Of a stretch of DNA of 64,000 nt, positions 17,496-28,819 are shown in pieces. The position numbers and the translations under genes are program-made. Location: assembly GCA_023014485.1 (NCBI GenBank), contig JAJOZX010002714.1, positions 563,782-627,781 on the forward strand, given 5' to 3'. Under the pieces are notes generated by a model. The model did no database searches. It saw nothing but the letters and a program-made list of their open reading frames with translations, and was not told the origin of the DNA. This DNA comes from Bathynomus jamesi (taxonomy: Eukaryota; Arthropoda; Malacostraca; Isopoda; Cirolanidae). The first letter of the stretch is position 1. Every line of letters begins with the position of its first letter.

Positions 17496-20159
17496 TTAGG
17501 GTGGTCCACAAAATGGAAGTATTTTAAATTCTTCCTCCCAGGGTTTCATTAGGTTCCCTTTCCCAAAAAACTTCTCTGAGCAAAATTTGGGTTCAATCGG
17601 TTAATATTTAGAGGTGGCTCAACTACCCCCAGAAGTCCACATTCATGGCTTCTGGGTCCCCCCATATATATAGGTATATCCGCTTGTTGGCGGGGGTATC
17701 ATGGCTGACCAGGCCACTCATTGTTGCCCAGCTAAGATTGTGGACTTGTTTAGAATCAGGAAACCTCTTTCGGTGCCATCCCCACACTTAAGAGAAACTG
17801 GAGTTGATCTTCTCCTTTCGTCAGAGTTCCACTGAAGGTCTGAATGAGAGCTACTGCCCTTTCAGCATGATCACTAACTACTTTGATGTTTCCTATGATT
17901 CTTTAGCTTCTTGGAAGTTTTCATTCTCCTCCCAGGTGCTGGGGTCATCATCAAGAAAACTAATATTGATCGGTAGGGCCTTAAGAAGCTTTAATGAGTT
18001 CTTTGTGGCAAGAGTTTCTAATTTCAGTGTTGCTTTGCATTCCTTGAGTCTTCTTCTCTTTGAGAAGTCTAATGACCCCTCCTTTTCCTCATACACTGGA
18101 CCATGATTCCCTTGTATCTGGTGCAACAGTTTGATCGAAGAGAGCAAGGGCCACCAGCTCTTCTGATAAGTACCATAGGTGGTTTTCAAATTTCTTGAGA
18201 GCTGCTTTGGTCACTTTCTGGTCATGATAGTCCTTTAACTTTTGGATAAGATCCAGATCATTCTTCGGAGCTTGTGATGGAATAGGAGCAGTGATCCAGC
18301 TTTTTAAGTAGATTAGGACTCCAAAAAGGGTAAGGGTTTTCAGTCCTTCTTCTCTCGAGGAGTCAGGGTGATTTGATTTCGAAAAAGCCACATTTTGATG
18401 GCATAGATAACTTTAGCCATCCACCTTGCATAGTGCGTGCCAGCAGGACGTTTGAATGTGTAACTTTCAATTTTTTCACCAAGAAAGATCAAAGAAAGTT
18501 CCAAAAACTCTTATAGTCATCTCGAAATTTCCAGTGGCCAGATGTTCTTTGGCAAAGGCAATTATTATCACATTTCTGAAAGGATCAACTTGCTCCTTCA
18601 TCTCATCATCATCCTGTGATGTAGAGAAGGTTTTTAAATCAATGTAGTCCCACACAGATTGGAACCTTTTGAACAAAGTGGCTCAGGGCAGAAGATGAAC
18701 CATGGACTGCTTCAACACTCTCCATACATGACTTCCATGCAATATGCCTACAGGAAAAATAGAAGAGTGATCGACCAAGTTTCTGTTCCAGAAGAACGCA
18801 TGCTCCCTGTTTGTTCCTGTATTTGATGCTGTATATCTATAACATTCCGATTATTGACTTATCTATGTTCCATTCGGAAAGATTATACACTGCAGCTGAT
18901 TGAGCTTCCCTGTTCCACTTGGTATTTTGGAACACCAAACAGTTTTGAATCACCTGATTCAACTGAGAGACAAGGACTGGGAGTCTGTCTACCTTTTCAT
19001 TCTTGGCAGTAGATTAGGATCAACTTCCCATTCCAGTGGACAATCGAAATACTTGGACTAAAGCTAGCTTTAATGGCATGGGTTTATTTGCCTTCGATGC
19101 CTCTCTCGGTGCCTTTTGATTGAAGAATGAGAGATGTTCACCTCTGAAAGATCTTGACCAAGGCTAGATGCAGTTTCAGCTAATACAAAGGTGGCCCTCC
19201 TGTCACTGATGCCAGTCCTGTCCAGAGCAGCAGCCAATTCAGGAGATATGATATTCTTTGGTGGAGTTGGTCCGCTGGTAGATGGGGGATTAATAAGGTA
19301 ATCTTCTCTTTTTCTGACTCACATAAAGACTCAGAAGAAGAACTTCCTGATCTAGCATAACTTCCTGTGAAGCGCATATTTTTTTCTTCTTCAGCTTTCC
19401 GCTCCTATTTACCAATTTCATTTGCTTCTCAGCAGCTCTCTTTTTGCCTGTCAGTCACATATCTGCAGAGACCATTGATCCCATTCGTCCCGCTTTCCTT
19501 TGTTGGATCAAGAACTGCCGTCTTCTTCATTTTTGATTAAGGTAAGGCATCAGCATGGGTGACATCAAATAGGTTCTCCATTTCTTCCTGAAAGGTTTTC
19601 TCTTTTTCTAACTGAGAGTTGCTTTCCTCCCAGCATTCTTCTTAATCGCTTTCCCTCCAAGTGTAGAGCCTGAATTTTGTGAAGAATGTGTCTTTTCCTT
19701 TGAGTAGGGATTTGGGCTCTCTCCCAGAAGAGACGCAATTCTTCAAAAACAGCTTCTGAACTAGGTTTGATCTCCTCCTTCAAGACTTGATGATGGTGGA
19801 GGAACATGCGGAGGACCTGGCCACGGAAGGCAGCTTGGCTCCAGTGATTGTTTCCTCTGACTTTTTCATGAAGTAAAATGTACGTTTATTGACATTGCAA
19901 AACCTGTAAATTTAATAAATCTATCTGAAAGAAAAATAATCATTAGTTAATGTATCTGTAAATAATGTTTCTTTTAATTATTCACTATATTAATAAAGGG
20001 CATAATGGTATACAAAAAAACAGCTTTGAGCCACCCCTAAAAGTTATTCGATTTGCCTTAAATTTACATGAAATATTTTTAAGCTAAAAGGAACCAGATT
20101 ATAGCCTGGAGGAAGAAAATTGAACTTCGTTTTTTACCCCATTCTGTGGACCACCCTAA
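17496..20159 (-). mobile_element. Unnamed DNA transposon family, copy 1 (2.66 kb)
   Basis: Terminal repeats TTAGGGTGGTCCACA and GTGGACCACCCTAA sit at the edge of TA-rich DNA. Minus-strand coding fragments match those of the element at 42531-45555 in order and motif, although the sequences are well diverged. I cannot place it in a named superfamily. The apparent target duplication is TA or TTA/TAA, and the (TA)n context makes this ambiguous. Confidence 0.7.
17893..19807 (-). pseudogene. Transposase relic of the unnamed family, copy 1
   Basis: Ordered minus-strand fragments. An N-terminal helical region (LRLFWERAQIPTQRKRH) lies in 19565-19807, and a serine-rich SGSSSSESLCESEKEKI segment in 19180-19377. 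VHWNGKLI is near 19040, where copy 2 has HFDGKLLP, so a candidate catalytic Asp is Asn here. QGACVLLEQKLG with CRH is near 18730-18810. LFKRFQSVWDYID lies in 18476-18676, and NHLWYLSEELVALALF in 18089-18391. Frames change between pieces and stops intervene, so it is inactive. It corresponds block by block to 42774-45002. Confidence 0.65.
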
Positions 20160-20533
20160 TTATATATTTATTGTATACCACTCGCGCCTTCTTTCGAGAG
20201 AGTAGAGTTCCAGGGATTGTAGTTGAGACCAGTAGTCTTCACCTTCCATTCCTCTATCTTAGATGTAAAAGTCCTTTGTATAGCTTCAATGTTCGCAGTG
20301 TCTCATTTTCTGTGTGGGCTTGTGAGTACTGAGCAATACTCAATTATTGGTAGGCTCTAGACTCTTCCATAATTTGAGCATGATGTTTGCCTTTCTGCTG
20401 CGGAAGCTCCTCCAGATGATTTCCCATTATTTTTCTAGCCGTTGTAATTTTGATTTTATAGTGCTCTCTGAATTCTGCATCTGATGACATTATTACTCTA
20501 AGATCCCTGACAGCGAGATACCCTGCTATAGTA
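20160..20533. other. Unassigned spacer
   Basis: 374 bp between two transposons. No coding or repeat signal that I can support. Confidence 0.5.
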
Positions 20534-20962
20534 TACAGTGGTGGCCAAAAAAATTAGCAAATTTGAAAATTTTCCATTTATTTCATTCTAAGGTTTTTTA
20601 TCAGTTACAACTTCTTTTTAAGTAATTAAACTATGAAATTTTTTTTTAAACATGGAAATTTATATAATATACAAATATTATAAATATTTGATCAAATTTT
20701 AATGTTTTGTCTTTTTTTGTACATACCTGGAAAATTCCAAAATGTGAAGCAATAAGTTGTTTCACATTCTTTTATAATTTTACCATAAATTTAATAAGTT
20801 TATCAAATTTTCTGCCTTTTTAAGATTATTTTTTGTTCATCATTAAAATTTCACCACTTGGAGGAGCTACTTCTGCTTGTAAAATTGTTCTTTATTAGAC
20901 TCACGTGTTCAGTGTTTCCACAGATTTATTGGAGTGAGGGTGTAGTGCTGTATTAATTGAAA

Positions 20963-22094
20963 ATGGGTCAGAATAAAGACATAACTCCTAAAAAGCAAGC
21001 AAAATTGAAGTTATGTGTCAGGAAAACTACTCCGGCAGAGAAATTGCCAAAACATTAGATGTCAGTGAATCTGTGGTCTCAAGAATAAAACAAAAATTGA
21101 AGAATGGTGAAAGTCTCTCACCCAAAAAGAAAAGCAATAGTGGCAGAAAATGTGTCACAAGTGTGCGAGGTGACAGCATTTTGATGAGAGACTCAAAGAA
21201 AAACCGGAGAATTACAAGCCACAAATTGAAAATGTTCATGGCGGATTGTGGAGTGAGTGTGAGCGCTTGAACTGTTCGTCGTAGATTATATGAAGGAGGA
21301 ATGCCAGCACGACGTCCAAGGAAAAAACAAAAGTTGACACCAGCAATGTCGAAAAAATGGTTGCAATGGGCTAAAACATACAAAGAATGGAATGAACAAC
21401 ATTGGGAAAATGTTAGTCGATATTTTGTTATTTGCAATCATTCATCCAGTAATAGATTGCAAATGTGTATAAAGAGTGTTTTTTTGTGTTTTGTTCTAGG
21501 TCATTTTCAGCGATGAATCTATCATTCAGTGCACTGACAAGAAGTCTCAGTATGTTCGCAGATGACCCGGAGAAGCTTTCGAGAAGGAGTGTGTGCATCA
21601 AAAGGTCAAACACCCAATGCAGATCATGGTATGGAGCGTCATGTTCATTTATGGCACTGGTCGACTGCATATTGTAGATGGCATCATGAGACAAGGGCAA
21701 TACAAAGCCATACTAGAATCTCGTCTTCTATCTCAGTTGCGTGAATAGGCAATTAAGCAAGGTAGTGAGGGCATCAGAACGTTATTTTTATGCATGATGG
21801 AGCTCCATGCCACAAAGGTAAGCAAGTGACGCAGTTTTGCAAGCCAATGGCATTCAAACACTTCCATGGCCAGGAAACAGTCCAGATATGAATCCAATTG
21901 AAAATCTTTGGGCAATTCTAAAGCAAGAGATGAAGAAGGAGACTATAACAAATAAACAACAACTAGTAGAAACATTAATTCGTGTGTGGAACCAAAGTGA
22001 CAACATATCTAAATCATGCAGATCTCTTATTCATTCCATGCCAAATCGAGTAAAGTCACTAATATCAGCCAAAGGATGGTTCACAAAGTACTAG
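20963..22094 (+). pseudogene. Tc1-like transposase with a predicted spliceosomal intron
   Basis: Starts at ATG 20963. The HTH (GREIAKTLDVSESVVSRI) reads at 21013-21200 after a frame change. A second HTH and the AT-hook-like RRPRKK follow near 21300. The exon ends with W-E-N at 21411 and resumes at 21500 with VIFSDES (first catalytic Asp). The second Asp is readable in FMHDGAPCHK near 21785-21815, and the third acidic residue in SPDMNPIENLW near 21885. Stops and shifts at 21268, 21570, 21745 and 21830 make this copy inactive. The C terminus (to 22094) is well kept. Confidence 0.78.
21412..21499 (+). other. Predicted 88 bp intron in the Tc1-like transposase
   Basis: Begins GTTAGT and ends TTTTGTTCTAG with a strong pyrimidine tract (TTTTTTTGTG). 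Removing it joins the family motif W..VIFSDES in frame. Tc1-like transposase introns are known (for example in nematode elements); splicing here is inferred. Confidence 0.65.
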
Positions 22095-22246
22095 TAATAT
22101 TATATATATTAAAATTTATTTTTAAATGTCTTGTGTATAAATGTATAAGTAAAAAATAAATACTAGAGTAAAATATATTGTATATCTGAACCAAATTAAA
22201 AAAAATGGAGTAAAAACAAAAGTTGCTAATTTTTTGGCCACGACTG

Positions 22247-22279
<33 letters not shown>

Positions 22280-22302
22280 TATAATATATATATTATTATA
22301 TA

Positions 22303-23565
22303 TAGGGGTTGGACAAAATAATATGAACACCTTGATAAATGGCGGTTTTATTCTAATATGGAGTTGGTCCTCCTTAGTGGCAATAACAGCTGCAATGCGT
22401 CGGGGAATTGATTCATACAGCTTTTGGACAGTGGCTAGAGGAATCCCGAGCCATTCTTCGAGCAAACCCTGCTCCAGTTCCTCCAAAGATGCCGGCGGTG
22501 GGAATCGGCTTCTCTACTCTGCTGCTCCAACTGACACCACAGATGCTCGATAATGTTAAGATCCGGGGATTGTGGAGGCCAATCCAAGCGTTCTACTACT
22601 CACTAACATGCTCTTCAAACCAGTTTTTAACGACCCCCAGCGGTGTGGATTGGTGCATTATCATCCTGGAAGACGGCGCCGCCATTGGGAAACAGCGTTT
22701 GGACCATGGGATGGACCTGGTCAGTCAATATTGACAGATAGACCTGGGCGTTAACCCTACCATGCAGTACTACAGCTGGGCCAAGAGTATTCCACGATAT
22801 TGCTGCCCAAACCATCACAGATCCGCCTCCATGCTTAACGGTTGGGGTCAGGCAGTCGGGGTCATAAGCATCTTTAGGCTGTCTCCAGACGTAAATTCGA
22901 CCGGAACATGGAAATAGCGTAAAGGAGGATTCGTTGGAGAAGACTACATTCTTCCACCGGTCCATGACCAATTCTTATGGTCATTACACCATTTTCTGCG
23001 CCGCTCAATGTTGATGTGCGAAAGGAAGGGTTTGGACAATTGCAGCCCTCCCATGGTATCCAGCTCCATGGAGCTCGCGACGTACAGTTCTGGTCGATAC
23101 CGGGCTTGCAAGATGCTGGTTAAGCTCTGCAGTCACTTTTGGAGCTGTGGTCTTATGGTTCTTTGTCACAATGCGCTTTAGCACCCGGCGGTCTCGATCA
23201 CACAGCTTCTTCTTGCGTCCACTATTGCATTTGTCGGTGCTGTCTTTCCATGGTTTTGGTATGCAGACTAACCATAGAGACAGTTCCTCTGGATACATTG
23301 AACATCTGAGCGGTTTTCGTCACCGATGCACCAGCCATCCGCGCTCCGACAATTTGCCCTCTGGAAGTCTGACAGGTCTTTCATAACTGCTAATTCATAA
23401 TTCACTCAGATCTGTAAAAACAACGTGAGGGTTATAACATGACGTATACACACACTGTTACGCATTTAAATAGGTTGCCAGTCATTTGACCGTTTACTTT
23501 GTGTCTGAGCAGTCCGTAAAGATAACCGGTGAAATCGGCGGGTGTTCATATATTTTGTCTAACCC

Positions 23566-23568
<3 letters not shown>
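22303..23568 (-). mobile_element. Tc1-like element, 1.27 kb
   Basis: Ends TAGGGGTTGGACAAAATAAT and its near-complement (TATTTTGTCTAACCCCTGTA) lie between two (TA)n tracts. The minus strand carries a degraded transposase. A matching ATG-led start is at 23384. Confidence 0.82.
22330..23384 (-). pseudogene. Tc1-like transposase, frameshifted, first Asp replaced
   Basis: N-terminal HTH from 23384. The second HTH (KTTAPKVTAELNQHLASP) and RRELHGAGYHGRAA lie in 23005-23298. The catalytic part is at 22627-22971, with VVFSNESSF where the family has SDES, so the first Asp is Asn. The second Asp is kept (FQDDNAPIHTA). The C-terminal piece (EEWLGIPLATVQKLYESIPRR) is in 22330-22486. At least three frame changes. 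Confidence 0.8.
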
Positions 23569-23619
<51 letters not shown>

Positions 23620-23625
23620 TATATA

Positions 23626-24511
23626 TGGTGTCCATAAATGATTACCCTGATTAAAGCATGCTAAACTTTTAAATAAACACTCGTATTCAAACACAGTTTT
23701 AATCATAAGTAGATAAACATACAAAGTTTTGATACATAGTTAATGAACTTAATAAGCTTCCACATGTACACCCCTAGTGACACGTAAAATGTCTAAATGG
23801 TATTCACACTCACGCCACACATTTTCCAACATTTGTGGGTTTAACTGTTGCAATTGCATCCGTAATGCGTTCTCGCAATGTCCTGATATCTGGAACAACT
23901 GTTGCATAAACAAATCTTTAACATGACCCAGAGAAAGAAATCCAGCGGGGTATATCTGGTGATCTTGGGGGCCATGGGCTTGGCCCGTCCCTGCCAACAA
24001 TCCATCGATTTGGAAATGTTGCGTCGAGAGTTTCACGAACAACATGCGCCCAATGAGGGGTGCCCCATCTTGTTGGAAGATGACAGTTGGCTGCCTGTCC
24101 TGTGACCGTGTGAAAGCAGTTTGAATGTTTTCCACCGTCCCATCGGAAAACTGATGGTCTACCACTGCTCTTTCCCTTTCCACGTTTCCAGTTTCCAAGA
24201 ATTTTTTCATCCACGACTTAATTAACTTCACATCAGGTGGATTCCTTCCATACTTTGTTCTGAAACCTTCGCTGAACACTGACAGGAGATTTGTTTCTGC
24301 AAGCACACAACACATTGTGTCTTCTCTGTCACAGACGCCATCTTAACTGAACAGCTACTACAGCGCTCCTAGCGGCGAATGCGGTAGACGAAACACACCA
24401 GCACAGAAACTCTATGCGTGTACGAGATCACCTGTAAAAAGAAAACGGATGTAAGATTCGTCATTAAAACATGAGAGCATACTGTTTACAGGGAAAACAT
24501 TATGGACACTA
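23626..24511 (-). mobile_element. Mariner-like element, internally deleted
   Basis: Terminal repeats TGGTGTCCATAAATGATTAC and the imperfect complement ending TTATGGACACTA, both against (TA)n. 0.89 kb, too short for an autonomous mariner-type element (about 1.3 kb). The missing part is the middle of the transposase. Confidence 0.75.
23749..24315 (-). pseudogene. Mariner-like transposase, HTH fused to C-terminal catalytic segment
   Basis: 188-residue frame. The N-terminal part has a GRNPPDVKLIKSWMKKFLET HTH, as in insect mariner-like proteins. Sequence then jumps to FQQDGAP, the second catalytic Asp region. In a neighbouring frame, WPPRSPDI marks the region before the third acidic residue. The first Asp is lost with the central deletion. 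Confidence 0.7.
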
Positions 24512-24521
24512 TATATATATA

Positions 24522-25917
24522 TACTGGGTGATCTAGATAAATGGGACCATAAAAAAAAGCCAAATATTCTTAATATTTAATTCCTTTCATAAAAACTATA
24601 TATCATTCGAAAGAGTAGAGTTACAAGTTTATTATGAAATATTTATTTTAAAAAATGACTCCTTTCAAATGTGCTCCATTAGTTGCCAAGCATTCCAGTG
24701 TTCTCGCTTGTAAGTTCTGCATCACTTTTGCAAGAGTGTGCGGTGGTATGGCCTGTATCTCATTTGTGATGGCGGCCTTCAATTCTTGCAAGGTCGTTGG
24801 GTTATTTCTGTAGACCCTACTCTTTAAATATCCCCAGAGATAATAATCTAAGGGAGAAAAATCCGGAGACCTTGCGGGCCATTCAACGTCTCCAAATCTT
24901 GAGATTAACTCGCCTGGAAACGTTTGACGCAAAACTGCCATGCAGTTCCTCGTGGTATGGCAGGTAGCTCCGTCTTGTTGGAACCAGTGGTTTTCTAGAC
25001 AAAGATCTCTTAATTTAGGAATAAGGAAATCGGTCAACATTTTTCGTAGCGATCACCATTTACAGTGACCGTGTTTCCGGTGGAATCCTCTAAAAAGTAC
25101 GGCCCTATGATCTGAGATGCAGTAAGACCACACCAAACAGTTACACGCTGACTATGCAACGGACTTCGGTAATATTCATGGATTTCTGTTGCCAGAAACG
25201 ACAATTTTGTTTGTTTACAGTTCCATTCAAGTGAAAATGGGCTTCGTCTGACATAATCAAGTTGCTAGAAAATTGGTGTGTCATTTACCTTCTGTTGGAT
25301 CCATTGACAGAATTGTCGTCTTCGTGCGAAATCTCCATCGTTTAGTTGTTGCACTGTTTGAATTTTATATGGAAAGAGCATTAAATTTTGCTTGAATATA
25401 CGGTGTGTTGTTGTTCCATATCCAACTCCTAACAGCTGAGAAGCAAGTCTGATGCTTATGTTAGGATTATCCTGTACAATTTCATGAGTTCTGTTAATGA
25501 TCTCGTCTATCCTTGCTGTGCGCTCTCTTCCAGTTGGTTTTCTTTTTCCAATGCTGCCAGTTAGGGAAAATTTCTGACACACCGACGGATTACTTTCTTA
25601 GAAGGTGATTTTGACATCTGAAAATTTGTCTTGAAAGATCTTTGAGCTGAAACTACACTTCTTCCATGCTCATAATATTGCTCAGTTATGAAACGCAGCT
25701 GTTCCACAGTCCATGCAGTCATCTTGAAGGGTTAGTTTTAACTAACACTTTTATTTTGTTTTGTATCTTATCTTGTCTTGTATTGTCAAACCTATACAAT
25801 CCTGTACAAACTTGTAACTATCCTCTTTCGAATGATGCGTATGATTTTATAAAAGGACTTATACTTTAAGAGTTACAGGGGTTTCTTTTGGGTCCCATTT
25901 CTCTGGATCACCCTTTA
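24522..25917 (-). mobile_element. Mariner-like element (DD41D-type spacing)
   Basis: Ends TACTGGGTGATCTAGATAAA and the near-complement ending GGATCACCCTTTA. 1.4 kb, nearly full length, between TA-rich tracts. Confidence 0.78.
24648..25722 (-). pseudogene. Mariner-like transposase with DD41D-type motif
   Basis: Starts near ATG 25722 (MTAWTVEQLRFI). HTH regions read in 25265-25582. A degraded middle follows with SDEAHFHLNG near 25215-25250. The C-terminal 130 residues (24648-25040) are open: FQQDGATCHT and WPARSPDFSPLDYYLWGYLK. Forty-one residues lie between the second Asp and the Asp of PLDYY, the spacing of DD41D elements. Stops and shifts in the centre make it inactive. Confidence 0.75.
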
Positions 25918-26115
25918 TATATATATATAGTGTGTTAGCAAATTTTCATGGAATTCTATTCATGCGTTTGGAGAAAATGTAAGTTAATGTTGGTAGGTAC
26001 CTTTTGGGGCCACCCTGTATATATACCTTACCTTACAACCTTACAAAGGTTTCGCGCGATGATTTCTCATTTCGCGAAGGTCAAGCTTGTCTCATATATA
26101 TATATATATATATAT

Positions 26116-26151
<36 letters not shown>
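25918..26151. other. Fragment of another TA-flanked element plus (TA)n
   Basis: Includes a lone right-end-like sequence (GGGGCCACCCTGTA near 26005-26022) without a partner, then a (TA)n tract at 26095-26150. Confidence 0.45.
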
Positions 26152-26154
<3 letters not shown>

Positions 26155-27036
26155 GGCGTCCCAAAAAAAATGTATACACACTTTAAATAATTATAAAGGC
26201 AGTGTTATTAAAATACATTTCATTTTCAAATGTAATAGAATCTACAGACATTATTAATTGTTTTGTCAACGCCTGTTTTCAAACTGACGTCCGTTCTGGT
26301 CCAGCACTGCTGATAACGCGAAGCAATGGAATCGCAAACGTCACGAAACATTTCGTTTGGTATTTGTGTGCATTCTCGTTCAATGGCTGCTCTCAATTCA
26401 GCGACTGTTGCAGGTTTTATAGCGTAGACTTTGTCTTTTAAGTATCCCCATAAAAAAAAGTCTAGTGGTGTGAGGTCTGGTGAACGCGGAGGGTATTCTA
26501 CGAAACCCCTTCGTCCAATCCACATCCACATCGTGCCAAGTACCACTCGCAATACTCCACTCTTCGGTCCGGATCATCATCTTCATTAATAGCATGGACT
26601 AATCTTGGAATGTAACTTTTCCATTGACAGCGCTTCAAAATGCGTTGGACAGACGATTTTGAAATTCCTACCTCACGACTCGCTTGCCGCACAGATTTCT
26701 TGGACTTGGTGATACGTTTCCAGTACTCTTTCTTGCTTTGTGGGGCTTGTCGATGTCCGTGGTCTTCCGGAAACGCTTCTTGTGGACATTCTGAACAGTT
26801 CCATCGGCTTCAAACTTATCTCTAATTCGAGTGGTGGATCTGTTTGAAACTCCCTCCTAAACTGTCTTTGCACTTCAACTGCGTTTTCACACTTCTAGTA
26901 GCATTTTAGAATGAATTTCCTTTGTTCAAAGCTTAGTCTGACTGCCATTATTACTTCTAATGGGTTTAACTTGGAAAGAAAGAAACATCAATTGAGCTAT
27001 CAGCTGTTAAAGTGTGTATACATTTTTTGGGACGCC

Positions 27037-27039
<3 letters not shown>
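26152..27039 (-). mobile_element. Internally deleted mariner-like element, family B copy 1
   Basis: Ends CAGGGCGTCCCAAAAAAA and its complement, each against (TA)n. 0.89 kb. Copy 2 (62761-63673) lies in the opposite orientation and shares the same internal deletion junction. Confidence 0.82.
26226..26947 (-). pseudogene. Mariner-like transposase remnant, family B copy 1
   Basis: From ATG 26947 the N-terminal helix region (LSFEQRKFILKCY), an HTH and GRPRTSTSP are readable. A jump at about 26520-26535 leads to the C-terminal [20 protein letters not shown] segment and the end. The first and second catalytic Asp regions are deleted. Frames change at least twice. Confidence 0.72.
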
Positions 27040-27086
<47 letters not shown>

Positions 27087-27192
27087 TAATATATCCCGTC
27101 TAATAGCCCAAGAAAGAAGATAGAAATTGAAAAAAATAGAAAAAACAAATGAAAATAAGGCTACTGAAAACTTGTACCGTGCTTACACTTAA

Positions 27193-28575
27193 TACGGGGC
27201 TCCAATAAACCTTAGCGCCACCCCCCACCCCCCCCCCACCCCCGCCCATGGCCTAAACCATTAGAGGTACAGTAAAAACTAAACATACCTTACAAAAGAG
27301 AATTTAATCCTGCATTTAATGAGGAACAATTAAAACTTGGTGTTCCCGCCATTGGCTCCAAGACAGCCTGAATTCGCTTTGGGTAGCTTGCCAAAAGTGA
27401 CGTGAATAGATCTTGATCGTTACGCAAATTTGCTAAAACAGTTTCAATGTGTTGCGTCATTGTATCCTTCGAAAATCGATTTGCTGCAGGTTCTTGAAAC
27501 GAGAGACATTCAACCTTGTCCTTATAACTGATCCAATGTGTTCACAGACGTTCAGGTCAGGAGAATTTCCTGGCCATTCTTCATTTCCAAAGAAATCGAT
27601 CTCATGGTTCCGCAACAACTGTTGAGTGGCTAATGCCTTAAAGCAGGGGGCCTTATCGTGCGGAAGTGTGACCTGATCGACATCCATAACATGTTTGGGT
27701 TTCTTAGAAAGGGAATGACATGCTGGGATAGAATAATATCACGAAAATACTGTCCATCCCAACTCTGACCATTTGCCTTCAGCACCCACATGAGCTTCTT
27801 TGCAGTGAACAAAACAAACACACCAACACAGTCTGGACTTTTTAATAATTCGCGATAATGTTCATTGTCATCGATTCATCTGGTGATGTGGCCCACACTC
27901 GATCATTTTGGTAGTTAGGCAGACGTGTTACGTAAACCAAAAATTCATTGGAGACAGCTAAATGCATGAAATCATCCAATCCCAATCTTCAAGATAATGG
28001 GCAAACCACATTCTGTCATCGATGTTAAGTTGAGTTTTCTTGGCTTGAAGTTCATGCCAAGGCTTTAAACCTTGCCTATGACGGTACAGTCGAATGATCT
28101 CACCACTAACGATCTTTCCTCTCAACACTTCGATCTGTCCAGAAAGTTTAGCACAGCTGTTTTCCGCTTACGCGTACCTCTTTCAATGATGTCCTTTGTT
28201 TCCTGAGAGAGTGGCAAATTTGGGCGCCCAGGTTTGGTTGTATCCATTTCATTCATCCAAAGTTTTATTCCAATTTCTTTTTGACGAAGTCCTCACTTCT
28301 TTGCAACTTTTTGGCAACCCATGAACGTGTTATAAAGGTGGCTCCAGCATCACGAGCTTCCCGAAATGTTATTGCTCGTATGCGATCTATCACACGTTGC
28401 CTTCCGAATCACCAATTAATTGAGAAGCCATTATATTATCACTTTATCAGCTAGAGTAATTTTAATACCTGCAATAAATAAAGAATTTATATTATTTATA
28501 AATCACTAAAACTATTTCGATATAAGTAAACATGTAAGCTGCAAATGGGGGTGCTAAAGTTTTTTGGAACCCCTT
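27193..28575 (-). mobile_element. IS630-type DD37E element, copy 1
   Basis: Left end TACGGGGCTCCAATAAACCT; the right end is an imperfect complement (TTTTTTGGAACCCCTTA). A C-rich tract (27217-27244) lies just inside the left end. The element is very similar to 41083-42467, in the same orientation. Confidence 0.8.
27330..28431 (-). pseudogene. DD37E-type transposase, degraded copy 1
   Basis: Fragments match copy 2 throughout: LPHDKAPCFKALATQQLL with FGNEEWPGNSPDLNVCEHIG in 27457-27687 (37 residues from Asp to Glu), and WDGQYFRDIILSQHVIPFLR in 27630-27821. Single-base indels relative to copy 2 break the frame repeatedly. This copy keeps SPDLN where copy 2 has SHDLN. Confidence 0.75.
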
Positions 28576-28819
28576 ACAATACAAGACAAGACACACTCCT
28601 TCGCCAGCCATTGCTGACAGAAAATAGTTGCGAAAGGAGATTTATAGGAAAGTGGAAAAAAGTATATAATGAAAAGAATAGTTTCAGAGTTCATTCATAC
28701 CACGCGTACACTTATCTCGTGTACTCAATTATGCATAAGACGACAGTGAAAAAGAAGGGATAGCATGACGCACTAAACTATTTAAGTTACTTTACATCGT
28801 ACATTATATATATATATAT

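Larger units (their letters stand above)
20534..22248 (+). mobile_element. Tc1/mariner element with intron-bearing transposase
   Basis: Ends TACAGTGGTGGCCAAAAAAA and TTTTTTGGCCACGACTGTA form imperfect terminal repeats of about 30 bp with TA at both outer edges. 1.7 kb, carrying one plus-strand transposase relic. Confidence 0.82.

Noticed and set aside
17499..17510. TTAGGG at the element end as telomeric repeat
   Set aside because: A single unit that is part of a terminal inverted repeat mirrored at 20159.
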